Assembly: GCA_003342815.1 (NCBI GenBank)
Contig: PTEX01000150.1
Span: 650,170 to 714,169 of the forward strand
DNA: 64,000 nucleotides
DNA from: Eudromia elegans
Taxonomy: Eukaryota > Chordata > Aves > Tinamiformes > Tinamidae
Direction: 5' to 3'
Shown here: piece by piece, positions 12,301 to 26,300 of the stretch
How the letters are laid out: every line of letters begins with the position of its first letter
Position numbering within the stretch: position 1 is the stretch's first letter
Program-made: the position numbers and the translations under genes
The notes under the pieces: model-generated
Told to the model about the DNA's origin: nothing
Database searches by the model: none
Seen by the model: only the letters and a program-made list of their open reading frames with translations

Positions 12301-15300
12301 GGGAGTGACCTATGCTTTTACATTTGAGCCCCATTTTCCTTTCTCTTGGCGTACTCAGCTGTGTGGGTTCATATCTTCTAGATTGGCTATTCAGTTCTTC
12401 CTCGTGGCAACTATATCCCTCGTCCTGGCAGAAATCTCTCACTCCTGCATCACTCGCTGCAGTCCCTTGAGCCTATAATGAAATGTGTGCACATGAGCTG
12501 GATGGTAATCCTCGTGGGCCCTGCAGCTGTTGGCAAGACCAGTCTCGTGGAGCTACTGGCACATTTGACCGGCCATCGACTTAAAATCATGGCAATGAAC
12601 AGTGCGATGGATACAACTGAATTGCTGGGAGGGTTTGAACAGGTAAATAAAGTTTAGGTAATACGGGAATATTTCATATACTTACTGAGCAGTGGCCAGT
12701 CCACTGTGATCTTAGTCTTTAAAAACATTTAATTAAAGGGAGCTGTAGGCAATATGGTCTTCTGGATGAACTGACCTCCTAATGGCATGTTTGCAGGTCG
12801 ACATCACCAGGCCGTGGCAGTGCCTGTTGGAAAAGGTGGAGAACTCGGTGAGCACGCTGGTGAGGGACAGTCTGCTCCTGGCGGAGCTTTGCGCTGATGA
12901 TGCGGAACTTGTGCTGCGTGCTTGGAGCAATTTCATCCTGAATTACAAACCCAAGCTCAGTTCAGTTACAGCTGAACTAGTGAGCAAACTGGAGGGAATA
13001 CTTGTGCTTCTCCAGCGACTGAACAACAAAATTAATTCTTACTCAAAGGCAGGTATGTATCATGGGTGATTTGAAACAAGGCTATATGTTGCTCTGAAGA
13101 AACACCTATGAATCTACAATGAAATTTTCAGAAAAAAATCTGATTTTATTTTGTAGGGCTTTTTTTTAACCAGTATTGTTACCTCATGCTGCTTATGTAA
13201 GACAGCTGAGCTTCTTCAGAAGTTCCATTAATGATAATATTTCTTCAGTATTATTTTTTACACAGTTATACTTGATAGTGATCAATAGTCCACACTGAAC
13301 AGAATTGCCAAACATATGAAGCAATCCAATTCCTACCTTGTATCCCTAAGAAAGGGAATTTAGATATTTTTCTCTTGCATTTAGTCACTGAAAGATGACA
13401 GAGATCAGCTTTACATATTTCAGCAGGCTGATGTACATTACATGTCATGACAAATACAATATTAATATCCCACAGCCTTTATCTAACTGGAGGAAGGAAT
13501 GGAGAAGAATGATTAGTTCATAATTCTCTGTATTGACAAAACTTCTGGGTCGCTAGGCAAGTAGTTACCCACAGACAAAATCCAGAGTTAGTCGCAAAAA
13601 AAACTGTGCTGTTTTTATTTTCTCTCTCCAAAACAGAAACATTTATTAGTAAAGTAACTTTGTGTATGTGTGTAGAAGCTATCTCAGTTATGTTAATCTT
13701 GATTTGAGCTATACTGTCTTTCAGAATTTGCTCGCCTGGTAGAAGAGTTTCGACGTTTCAAACTGCAGCAGGTCCAGGCTACAGACTGCAACAGCCATGG
13801 CACTTTTGAGTGGGTGGATGGCATGTTGGTTCAAGCCCTGCAGTCTGGAGACTGGCTTTTGATGGACAATGTTAACTTCTGCAAGTAAGGGATTAAAGTG
13901 ACCTTGTTGCACCAAATAAATCTTTTAACCTCCCATAATTTATTCAACCTTTTCACTAACAGTTCAAAACTGGACATTCTGCATTTGATAACAATGCATG
14001 GGAAGGCTAATACTCTTTCCCTACCTTGAATAGTGTCTTTTTTTCCTAAACAGTTTAGCAGACCATAGTTTCCTGCTGCTATATGGTTTAATTAACTTTT
14101 TCATGTTTTGCTTATAGTTGGTACCACTTGGATTTCATGCAAGTGGTAACTTTGGTATTTTTTTTCCCCGATATAGCCCTTCTGTGCTGGACCGCCTGAA
14201 TGCCTTACTTGAACCGGGAGGTGTTCTTACCATGAGCGAGAGAGGTGTGATAGATGGCACAACTCCTACAGTAGCTCCTCATCCAAATTTCAGGTGCTTT
14301 GCTTTCCTGCCATTTATTTAGAGAGAGAATTTATATTTGTGTGTGTGCTAGTACACACTGAGTATCTGTCATGTTTAGAAAAATTATGTCAGCAGTGAGC
14401 CAGGCTTCTGATATTTAAAATGCTGTTTGGTTTCTTGTGCACTGAGATGATGCTATCTGGTAAGGAAGAAGATGGCACTTGGTTTAGTGCCCAAGAGCCT
14501 TAACTTTATGTGCCTATTCCAGCACAAACTATTACATTGGAAAACTTAAAAGAGTGTCGTTCTGTCTTGAATCTTCATTTCTAATTTAGGCTTTCAGTAC
14601 TTCGGTATCTCACTGCAATGGAGTAGAGGATATATACTGTAAACTTGCTGAGATGCTTAGCTATTCTGGTGATGAAAGGCAGTGCATGGAAACAGACAGA
14701 TGCTTTTTATTCCTGTTTTTTCCATTCCACTCCCAAATTCCATTTTTGCAGTGGGCCAAATTAAAAGCAATGCTCCACAGTCTGACTATAATGATCTGTA
14801 TAAGCTCAGACTTGATGTAGTCTCTGGGATATAAGAGAAGAACATGCAAAGTATCCTGTGTAATTGCTGCTACTTTTTTAGACTTATGCAATAAATGTAG
14901 AAGCTGATGTGCTCTGGTTCTTCTGAATTAGAGACAAACTTTAGAGACAAACTGCTTTTCAGAACCTGTTTTCACTATATTGTGTCTTGGAATTTGTTTT
15001 CCTTGTTTTTCAGAGTTACTTGTGTGTAGTATTAAATACTTAAATGTTGGATGCTTTGGTTTTTAAGTATAGATTTTATTTAGATATAGATTTATTGAGG
15101 CTGTTGCTAAGACTTTTAGAAGTCTTCTCTATTAAAGGGACTCTGAGGTGTAGGTTTGACTTTTATGCTTGTAAGTAGGCAAGGGGAAAATTGATATTGC
15201 TGAGGAAAATAGAGCTGAGAAGAAAGCATGCAATGTACCTCTGGCCAAGGTAAACTTCTAATTGTACTTACATATTTCTCAATTCGGTGGCTGTGTCTGA

Positions 15301-18300
15301 CATTCTAGATCTTAGCTTCCTGTTTTTTATGAAGATGGATTTATTTTCTACAGCATTCCTGGAAGATCATGTTTGGTGGTTCTAGATGATAGTGTAAAGC
15401 TCTAAGTAGTGTCTTATTAATATTACTTAATTACATAATTAATATATTAAACAATTGTTTGACAGACTTTTCCTTTCCATGGATCCTGTTCATGGAGAAA
15501 TATCCAGAGCCATGCGGAATCGGGGGATTGAAATTTACATTCCTGGGGAGATGGATGGAAATGCATTGGACAGTGTGGATGTGAAGCTGCTTCTGCATGG
15601 CGTGGGGTTGGTGGGAGACGGCATCTGTGCCGCACTGCTGGCTGTGCATTCTGAAACTAGGGAGGCAATACCAGGTAAGAGCAGTTTGGGTGCATTACAT
15701 ATATTTGCGTTGATTTTTTTTAATATTAAAGCATTATTTTCATATTGTTATGAGCAGCTATAAAGTCATCCAAGTAGAATGAAATTTTCTTTCATCTTCT
15801 CAAGAAATAGACCCAAATACTATAAAAAGTGGGAACTGGGTTCTTTTTTGAGAAGGTATCAGGTACTGGCATGATATGTACAGGCATACATAGTGAAAAT
15901 CTGTCAGATTTAAAGCCTGGTCTTGACTCAATGTACCAGGGGTGTGTTTTTGTTTTGTTGTTGAACAGTGTTACACTTAAAAAAGACCTGGGAGCCTAAA
16001 GACATGGATTTCATTCATCTCTGCTGCTTAGTGATACCTTGATGTTTTGAGTAGTCACCTACTATTTTACAATCTTGTCAGGTTTTCTTATTAACCTTGA
16101 AACATCTATTCAAATCTAAAGAGCCAATATGTGTCATTGCATTCAGACCTTCCAGAGCTACAAAAGTGATGTTTGTCTTCAAAGGGTAGAAGTGCTTGGG
16201 ATTACTAAGCATTCATATCAACCTAAGTATTAAATCTCTTTCAGGTTCTGTGTCATCGTTGTCACTGTTGCTTCATGCTGCTGCATTAATTGTGCAGCAA
16301 CTACAAAGAGGCCTCGGATTAGTGAAGTCTTTTTACAGAGCTTGTTGGGAAGTTTATGGCCGCTCGCAACAATTACAGGTTAATCAGAAGGTAAAGATTC
16401 TGAATTTAGATATTCTTTTTACATACTGTAGATAAGCAGAAAGTACCGCTTTGGAGAGATAGCATTTAAGATACTGTTTCTTAAATGCCTAGTGAAGATA
16501 ATCCTCTTGAAGAGATGCTGATATTTTGAACGCCATCTTGGGCATCTGTCAGGAAGTGAAGAAATGGGTCTAAGTATCAGTCAGATTTTTGTTTTGTATC
16601 TTCATATTTCTTAGATTCTGTGATTTTTCTCGGCTTTAGTGGAAGCAGCAACAGTATTGCATGTAACGGGCGCTTACAGGTAGTTGCTGATCCAGAGGTC
16701 TTTTCTCAGTGTTGAAGAATGAAGAATGATGAATTTCAGTCATTTTCTCTGATTTCTTATTATATATTCTGAGCCTAGGTAACAGAGGTCTGCTGAGTGA
16801 GCTGCATGAAAGCTCTCAATCTCAAATGGTCATATTGAGATCTTTCTCAGGGCATAAATATAGTTTGTACTCTGTGCTGTAGCCAGTGGTCACCCTTTTG
16901 CAGAACTTGGGGGTTTTTTTAACAAGCTTGAGCTGCAGCTAAGACTTAGGGATATTAATTTAGATTAAACTATAACCTTAAAAATGGTGCACACTGTAAT
17001 CTAGACACAGCAATATGATTGTTATTCAACTGTTAGATTGTTGTATTCAGTTATTAGATGATTGTTGTTATGTCCCAAATTATTGTTGTTTCACTTATGG
17101 TTGAAGTGCTTTGGTACTTGGTAGTGTAGATTATATAGTGCTGGAATATTCCTTGCTTTATAATAATATAGTGATATGTGTGTAATTGAAGAACTTCCTG
17201 AGCTATTGTACTAGAACACATGTTCGCATGGGATTCTGAATTGCCTTTTGGTTGCCTGTTGTAGCTGGTACTGGATCTAGTTATGAAGCATGTTTCATCT
17301 CTGTCTTCACACGAAACTTGGGGTGACTCGCTGCTAGCGATGGGACTGTGGCCAGACTCTCTGCCTACGGGCCTGTTCGCAGCAGAAGACTCTCTTCTTT
17401 CAACAGTCCGGAGTGACGGGCAGGTCCTAATGCACTGTCTGAACAGAATGACCATTAAAACCTGCAGGTATGAGAGAGGAAGGCTTTTTTTGGACTAATA
17501 AATAAGTAAGAAATGAGGTATAGATATTGTGAAATATCGGTACTATGTTATCCCTCCCTGTGAAGCCAATAGTCAAGCCATAATTGTGAGCCAATATTAT
17601 ACGTAGACTGTGGTAATTTAGTCTGAAGCTGCTCTTACCTTTCCACTCACCATTAGAAATAGAGGTCTAATTCTCTGCTGTGTTACTTGTCAGTCCAAAA
17701 CTCTTCACAGTTTTTCAGTCTTCAAATTATTAAATATATCTGATTCATTTTGAACTGATAGTGCTAGGAACTTAGTAGAAAATCTGAATGTAAACACTGG
17801 CTTTATAAGCTGACAGGAGCCTCAGAGTTTTCCTAATTCAGTTTCCAGGCAAAAAGGCAAACTGTGGTGTTCTAAAATATTTATTCATGATATATTTGAG
17901 GCCAGATACCTTCAAATACAAAACAAACTTTCATTTTCAAACAAAACTTCCTGATGGAAACTTTATGGGGAGGGGCTAAATGTAAGAACTCCTTTTTCTT
18001 GTCCATTTTCTTGTCTGCTTCTTTCCAGATATTAACAATTGTTTTCACTACAATGGCACAAAATCACACTTCTTACGTGCTTTGTCTAGTGAACTACTGT
18101 GGTTTGCTTGTCCAGTGACTAAACAAGCTGTGGAAAGTGGTACTAAGATTTAAAGCTGAAACTGTAAAACTGAAGAAAATAAAATTTCAAGTGTTTCTTT
18201 TATCTCTTGTAAACTGTTTTATACCTCATTCTAGTGCACAGATTCAACTATAATTTCTCAGTGAAATATTGTGTTGTTTCTGACACAGTAGTAGGCACCT

Positions 18301-20312
18301 CAGACTGATTTAAAGTTAGAAGCTGGCTTTAAAGCTAAGTAAGATTTTTTTTTTTTGGATTGTGATCTTGCCTAAAAATAGTTACATGGCGAGTAACTTG
18401 ACGTGCAGAAGGGACTATTTTCTGGAGCGGACAGTTTGAGTCCTTATTTGCAGATGCTCGGTTCTTTGTGTTTTAGGACTCTGCCGTTGACTATGCGGGA
18501 TCTTCAGAAAATTATGCACTCCACCAATCCTGAGGGTCTGCAGTTCAATGCTGTTGAGATAGCTGCTGACTGGGTGGATGACATTGAAGTCCTTCAGGCT
18601 GCAGCTAAATTGTTCATAGAGAGGGCAACCAATCAGGACTGGACGCTGAGAGTTAAATGGCTTAACCACTTAGCAAAGAATCTGCCACAAGTTCTTGGTG
18701 CGTAATTATTTAACTTTCTCTTTTGCCTTCAGGGTGATTTATTGTATTTTCATAGATCCTGAGTTAAAGACAGGTTGTGCAGAATAGGGTGAAGAGAAGA
18801 CTTTGAGTTAAAATTTTCCTTTTTTTAATTGAGCGCACACGTAACTGGTCCTGGTTCTGAACGGGTATTTACAGATACCTGTTGGCTTATGTAGGGAAAT
18901 ACGCAATTCTCATCACTCTCTTTTTTGGTAGCAGTAGTAAAAGCAAAATAATGCTTACATTGCTGTAATTCTAAAATATGAATAATTAGAAAAAGAGAGT
19001 ATCGAAGAGCTGAAGTTTACTGAAGCTATGTTGTCTGAACATTCAGAACAACAACTGAGATATGATCTTCATTGTTCAGTTACATTAATCATATTAAACA
19101 TCCAGATGTGTTTGTACAGAATTAAAAAATAAGTCATACTAAGAGTTGCAGGTGTAAACTCTAATGGATTTTTGCAAGCAGTGTTCCTAATAGCTAACGT
19201 ATGTGAAGTATCAGCAGTTTAACTAGATTTCTTTACTGAGTTTATCTTTTTGGCCATGGTATCTTGGCCGCTTTCAAGGTCTCTTGGAGCTAATATAAAA
19301 TAAGAGCAACCATAAGTTGTCCAGGGAGCATGCACAGATGAACTTAAGATTGCTTGTTCTAGCTCAGTATGTGTTGATTTTATCCATTTGTACTAACCGC
19401 TTGTTTTATACCTGCACAGACTTTCTTATACCTGTGGTCTTTTCCCCTTCCTTCTGCTTTGCCCACAGGCCCGGTGCGCATTCACTTGGAAGCAGGGGCT
19501 GCAGCCCTTGGCAGTTTCTATGCCAGTCCCCTCTCACCTGGAATCAGTAACATGATCAAGTTGCTACAGCCAAGCATGACAGGTACTTCTGCAGAACTTG
19601 GGGCAAGACGTCGGTGCTTTGTGTTTGCTGAACACACTGGAACCCTTCTTGAGAAATGCATGTAACTAGTCTGGAACCTCTCCTGAGGCGTTTAGCTTTC
19701 CCCCTGTGTTTTACAGGGTGCTCAGCCCATCATTTCCTTTTTCAACTTGTTAGGTGCATGAAAGCTAAATACAGTGACGGTAGACCCTTTCTGGATAGTG
19801 CCAGATCTCTTGTCTGGACTGTGGAGGAATGGGATGTTTCTAGGCTCTCTCTTTGAGTGTTCTGACCACTTATGAGTTTGCTTTCACCCTTGTGTTTTAC
19901 ATGGACTGCAGTCTACTCGCTGTTCATGGGTTTGGATATGTGGAGCGAGGGAGCTTAGGACTCTTCCTTCCTTTCTTCCTTTTTCTAATGTTCTTGCATA
20001 GGTAGCTGGGAGAACTGAGAAGGTATTTTACTGAATGTCTCCATTGCTGTTCTCACCGGTCATGTTTTGCCTTCCTAGATGAGCATGTGATGCCTCTGGA
20101 CCCAAGGTGGAATATGCAATTTTTAGATATAATTAGAAATTCAATGAACTTTGACACGGAGATGGAGCACACAGATCAGCTGCTTATCCTCCTGAAGTCT
20201 GCAGCAAACCGGTAAGTTCCAAAAAGAACTGCAATCAGTGGTGCTTCCGTTGTGCTTTCTGTCAAGCTTGTTTTAGAATTTTTTAGATCTGATCTAAAAT
20301 AGCAAGCAGAGG

Positions 20313-20354
<42 letters not shown>

Positions 20355-23300
20355 ACGTACGTACGTATTTGCTTCTGCTTTCCGTAGATGACAACTAAAA
20401 CCTCTCACTTGCTCCTGGGTTTCACGTAAGCTGGAGTACTTCCAGTACTAACCTCAACTGTCAGATAAAGCATAAAAGATGGGAAGCACTGACATGAAAC
20501 TTCAAATAGTTGTCATGATGTGGGAGAAGGGATTTGGACTGCCTTTTCCAAGAAGAGGAAATAGTACCGGCATGTGGATTCTGCAACCACACTGCAGCAC
20601 GTGCTCACATATCACACAGACAGTTGTGATGAATCTGCTTAGTTGCCCGTTACTTTTCCCTTTGTTGTGATTGCTGAAGTTGTTATCACAAAAGCAGATT
20701 TCTACCTTCTACAGACTGTAGTCAAGCAATTAGTTGGGTTGCACTTGATTCTTATTTTGTAATGAATAGAATACCACATTCAGTTCATAATTCACCAGTC
20801 TAATAAGGCACAGGTTGTAAGTTAACTGATGTTTTTTTTTAATGTCTGTTTGTATTTTTAATTCAGAGCAATATTATTTCTCGACCGAGAAAAAAGGAGC
20901 TATACTGAGAAGAACTTGATTACCATCAAGGAGCCAAAAACTAGTGCCTTAAAAATGTCTCTGGATTTCCGTAAAGGTGGGGTTGGTTCTCACTATTTTT
21001 TTGTTATTGCTTGATGTTTCGGGGTTTTTTGTTTGTTTATTTTGTTTTTGTTTTAGTACTATAGTGCTATTAACAAATTTAAATATGGTTAAATTGCACT
21101 GTTATGAAATTTGCTACTTTGGATATAAGGTGTCCTGAAAGTGTGAAAATTGTGTGAATGTAAGGCAGTCAAATGAAGACAAAAATGGTATATAAATTGT
21201 TTCTAAATTAGATATACCTTATGCTACATATCATACAAATGATTTGCTGTGCATATCATTTTTCTGTGATTATCTAAACTTGAAGATGGTAGTGAGAATG
21301 TAACATTGCATTCTGTCATTAGTGGTTAGAAATAGCAAAATTCTTCAGAAATCCTTTTGTTCTATTTCTTTATAGTGTTTCATTACATAATAGGTTGTTT
21401 ACTTTTAAGACAAAGAGAGAAAAAAAATCTTACTGATTAAATTGTTGCAGTGACAGAAGCAACTGACCTGTGTTTTCCTTTTTTAGCTTAAGTATATAGG
21501 GAATTTTGCAAATAAGGAAGAAATATTTTGTTACTTTGAGTCTTTTATGTTTTCAGTTTGGCCCCAGCCACTGGCCAGAAACAAATCTTTCATTGCCGTT
21601 ATACATAGCAGGAATATTCAGACTTTCCCTTTCTTCCCCAAACTCCAGCTCCAGGAAGTTACCACTCCCTTCCTCATGCAATCGTGGTCAACCTTGCTGC
21701 TTTTTTTGAAATCTGGGATGCCTTTATGCTTCACTGGGTGAAGTCTACTCAGGTGGCCTTAAGTGATGATGACATGTATGATGTGAGTATGTTTTTCATA
21801 TCACATTTACTTTATGGTTTGTTTTGGTGTCAGGGACTATGACAAAAAACAAACAAACAAACAAACAAAAAAACCAGCAGTGCTTCTGTTGGTATTCAGA
21901 ATGTGCCCAACACCAGGAAGATGACCATGTGGTGCCTTCTTCCAGTGACTGCATTTGTGCAGTACCTCCTATTTTTACTAATACCTACTTCTTTCTCCGG
22001 GGGATGCGAGTCAGCCTGCAAATACATACATAAATGTAAGCACCTGGGATGGTGGTGTCCCTTGTTGAGCTTTATCTAATCTTCTCTGCCTGCTTAGAAT
22101 GGTATTAATTGAGTCCTAGAAGTGCCTGCTTTTCCCCACTAATGGTAAAGGAGGTATCCACATCTATCTCTGATGGGAACGTTTAAAACTGGACAGGTGA
22201 CATTCAGGTGGCAGAGAGAGTTCACTTCTCCCTCTCCCTTCTCAGACTACCAAGATCTCTTTGCTGCAGCCTAACGTGTAGGCTGGGTCCATGGATTTCT
22301 ATTGATGTTTACTTTGGGCATATTCTTTCTTAACGTGCATAGTTCCATTGCCACCAACCATATGTACAGGACATGTAGTTGAGTGCCTAGGTGTGTAGCC
22401 CTGAGTGCCCAACTGATTGTGAAGTTGATGGAACTGACTGTGGTGATGTGTTTCTTCGTGCTTGAAGTACAAAGTGCTTGCAAGACAATATACAGGGCTC
22501 AGCAATAGGAAACTGTAACCTTTTTGGTTTTTCTTAGATTTTATATTGCTTGCTGTGGCGTGACCGATTCTGGGCAGTGTCTAACACGGTGATAGTGGAT
22601 TCACCAGGACTGTCACTTCTGTCACTACATTGGCACTGGGTTATGAAGCATTTGATTGACAGAATTCCTCAGATGCTTATTGGATCAGAACAGCACAAGT
22701 AAGTGACTTTGATTTGTGGTTATGGTATATGGTTCGCATAGTTAGCTTTTTGTTAGCACTGTAGCTGATTAGTATAATTCATATTATAATTAGTGTAATT
22801 TACCTTTAATGTCCAAGTTGTACTTCATTGGTGATGTAAGTACATGTGAAATAGCTGATCATCTCAAACTTGGGTTTCATAGTATAGGGCTTCACTTTGG
22901 CCATGTATTTCAAGCTTTGCCCATTGCTTCCTCCTTAAAATTAGGTTGCCTTTTTAGTGAAGTAGAATGGCTTTTCCTTTTTATTATCTTTTTATTATTT
23001 ATTTGTATATTTATGCCTTTCTTCCTCTCTTCCTGTCCTCCCCCTTCCTTCCCCCCCACCTAAGCATTTGGGCTAACTGTTCCCCCTCCTGCTGTTTCTT
23101 TCTCAAGGATTTCTAAAGAAATTCAGGCTGTTTCACAGCAGATTCAGAACTGCTTGGCCAGTCCTGCTAGCGTTTGTGCCAGTATGAAGATATTGCAGAA
23201 GTCTCTAGGAAGACCCTTTCCTTTTAAGGTATTGTTACTGATTTTGCAAAAGAGTTGGATTTTCAGTGTTGTCTAAATACTCTTTAATCTTAAAGATCTG

Positions 23301-26300
23301 CAGCACTTGCTGTCTGAGTGCACAAAAAGGCATTCCTGCTGGACTTGTTAGATTGGTTAAAGTAGAATTTTCTGTCTATGTTAATGTTAATCTTTTATTT
23401 TTTGTGAAATATATCAGCTATCCAAATAGCATTTCTGTTGTTATGATTAGTACAAATAACAATTACCTGATACCTAATGATACACAACCATACAAATATT
23501 ACTACTTGCTCTGTGTTAGTCACTTCTGTCTTGATGCTGTTTTGAGTAAAGCTAAAATGAATTGTTGTGAAGTTACGAATGTCATTGCAGATGGATTTAT
23601 GTGTGCCCAGGATTCAGTGGGATGTGTGAATTTGAATTATTCCCTGAAACTTTTGACTGCAGTCACACATTTCATGTGTTGCTAGCACTGCTGAGATAGT
23701 TGGCCAATTGTTCAAATGTCCTTTTCATGCTTCTAGGATAAACTAGGCACAGAGTGTCTTTCTCAGCTAAAAGTTCTCAGCAAGACGCTTAACATCTTGG
23801 AGCCAAGATTGGCCTTTGGAAGCAGGAGGTGGCAGGAAAAAATGTGTTGTCTGAAAACCGTTGCCACTGGATGGAAGATAAAGAAAGCACTGCTGCAAGC
23901 TGAGGGCCTGATACTCAGAGCTAATCATCTAGATGATGTTTGTCTGGGTAGGTATTTTCATATGAAAGTGTGAAATATTCGTATGAAAATGTTAAAAGGT
24001 TTAGTACATGCATTTATGTGCCTTTTGCACCCTGTCGAATAGGTGACCTGAAGAATTTTTTGAAAGCCATGCATTCCCAAATGACAGCTGCAGGACTTAT
24101 ACGTGCACCTTCAGCAGAAATGATTGCTCAGGAGGATGTCTCCAGCCAGTTAGACCCTGCTTCGTTTATCCAGCTCTGCAGCAGGGTTCAGCTGTGGCCT
24201 GCAATGGAGTTCTTGGGTGCAATGTGGCAGTACAAGCTGACAGTTGATTATATGGCTAAGACTCATGCAAGAAGGTAACAAAGAGGTTGAAAAGAGAAAT
24301 GCTGTCTTCTTTTCACAAGATTCAGAATCCCTAGCTAAAAAATATGTATATCCATGTGTATGTGTACATAAGTATGGAAATATGTTTATCTTTGTACACG
24401 TGTGTGCACATACGCATATATCTATGTGTGTAATTGCCCAAACATTCTTTCTCTGCTTGCAGAACTGCTCTTGAACAGTTACGTAATGTTTCAGCGAAAG
24501 AATTGTTTATGTTAAATAAGTAGGGGTTTTTTTCCACTGAACTGGTTTTTATTAAAACAAATGTAGGAATGCTGATGTCCAAACCCCTTGGAATAAAAAC
24601 ATGAGACACTCCAGAAATAGCTTGGACTGAAGAATAGGCTGTAGTTGGAGGAACCTTAAAACCCAGCAATATTCTCCTTGTAGTGGTCCTTCATATTAGG
24701 AATTAACTTAAGGATGTTTATAGCTATGTTGCTGGGCTGCTGCAGAAAGACTAAATTAGACCTAATAATGAAGAAAGTACCCTCATGTGCGTCTCTCCTT
24801 TTGTAACACAAAAATGCAAGGAAACTACAGACATCCAGTTTTAAGTTAACATTACTTGCATGAAAAAGTGCTGATGTCGACTCAAGGGACCAAGTGTACT
24901 TGACTAATTTGCCATTTCTTAAAGAAAAAAGCTGTTCATTTACAGACTTCTGTGAAAATAATATTTTATACAGTGAGGCTCTTAAATCACCCGATAGAGC
25001 CTCTTAAATGCAAAAAAAAATCTGACACAAGAGGAGCTGTAAAGCCAGGCAGTTTGTCTCTGAATGTTTGTGAGGGTTTTTTTGGGGTTTTGTTTGTTTG
25101 TTTGAACATACAGCTTAAAGCTACAGAATATGCTTTTTCTGTACCCTTCAGATGTGAATGTAGTTTTTGCCAGCTTTGCAGGATCCAAGTTTTTAGAGAC
25201 TATTAGAGCACCTGTTCTCCAGTGTTTAAAATATTGTCATTTTGACCTTCTTGCCACTCTTGGCTGTTCTTGTGACTCTCCTATCCCTGTTAATTTGTTT
25301 GATTTTCCAAATGATTTACTGTAGTTGTCTGGGCTAAGTGTTATGTAAACTGGAATTTTCTTTTCTGCTACAGGGTGAATTGCAGTCAGGAACTACGACC
25401 ATGTTCAGATCTCTCTCAGCTTATAGCTTTTGCCCTGAGATTAACACCAGCTGCTTCTCACCAGTTGTCTGGACTATGGCACTTGTTACATCTCACTGAA
25501 GTAAGAATAAACTTTAGTTCTTGCAGATTTTTTCAGAATTTTCAAGATATTTATATCTCTAAGATACTGACTTCCTATGGCCGATAATGAATGTTTCAGT
25601 TCTTTGATTGTAATAAGGATGGAAAAGCTTATTAACTATGAGCATGTGAAAAAATTCACAATACTAAACATACAAAGTCTAAAATCATAGTTATCATACT
25701 CATAGCTCTGTATACTTAATATAGTTGAGTGTTTTTGTTCCATTCATTTATCCATGAAATAATAGAAAACACAGTGAATGGTGGGTACCATCTTAGTTAC
25801 ATCTATTCAAAATAATTTTATGCTAAAGAATTTGAAATACTTGCCTCTGTTTCTGTTGTTTAGGTCTATGTTGGTTGTTGGTACAATTTTCATTTGATTA
25901 TATGATTCATTTCCTTTACAGCGACTTAATGTATGAGAAAGTTTGGTCAGTTAGTATTTAGCTGTAGTATGGTGCTAGTTGTGCTCCCATGAAGTTCAGC
26001 AAACAGCAAGTTCTCCTTGGATTCTTTGGAGTAGAATGTTGGGTGTCTTTTTTTGTGTATCTTTTAAATTTATGTTAATATGTGGTTGCAGAATTGCAGA
26101 GTAGAGACTGTGTGCTGAGTACTCATGCTGCAAACTTACTGCTTGTTCCACAGAGAAGGAAGTTGAACCACTGCAGACATTAGGAAGTGAACTTGGGTTC
26201 TTGTTAGGAAGAAATGCAAGCAAATGCTATGTGGAATCGAAAAAAGATTTTTAAGAGGAATCTTGTACTATTAATCTATTACTTAATCTATTGGAAAATA

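Noticed and set aside
14650..14790. C/D-box snoRNA candidate (gtgatga ... ctga)
   Set aside because: Box spacing is too long and no terminal stem is present. Similar C-box-like hits near 16718, 30667, 37348 and 54190 also fail on D box or stem.
17054..17455. 133-codon minus-strand open frame
   Set aside because: Its second half is the antisense shadow of exon 23; the rest is AT-rich intron.
21557..21745. Apparent one-base frameshift in exon 28 that would make MDN1 a pseudogene
   Set aside because: Starting the exon at the acceptor after 21648 gives a consistent phase with both neighbours and the conserved sequence. No indel is needed.
23266..23685. 139-codon open frame in the intron before exon 31
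   Set aside because: Hydrophobic AT-rich composition with no domain signal. Consistent with a chance ORF.
24463..24522. Possible extra exon after the acceptor-like ttgcag upstream of 24463
   Set aside because: In the phase required by exon 32 it reaches a TAG, has no usable donor, and the direct 32-33 join matches vertebrate length.
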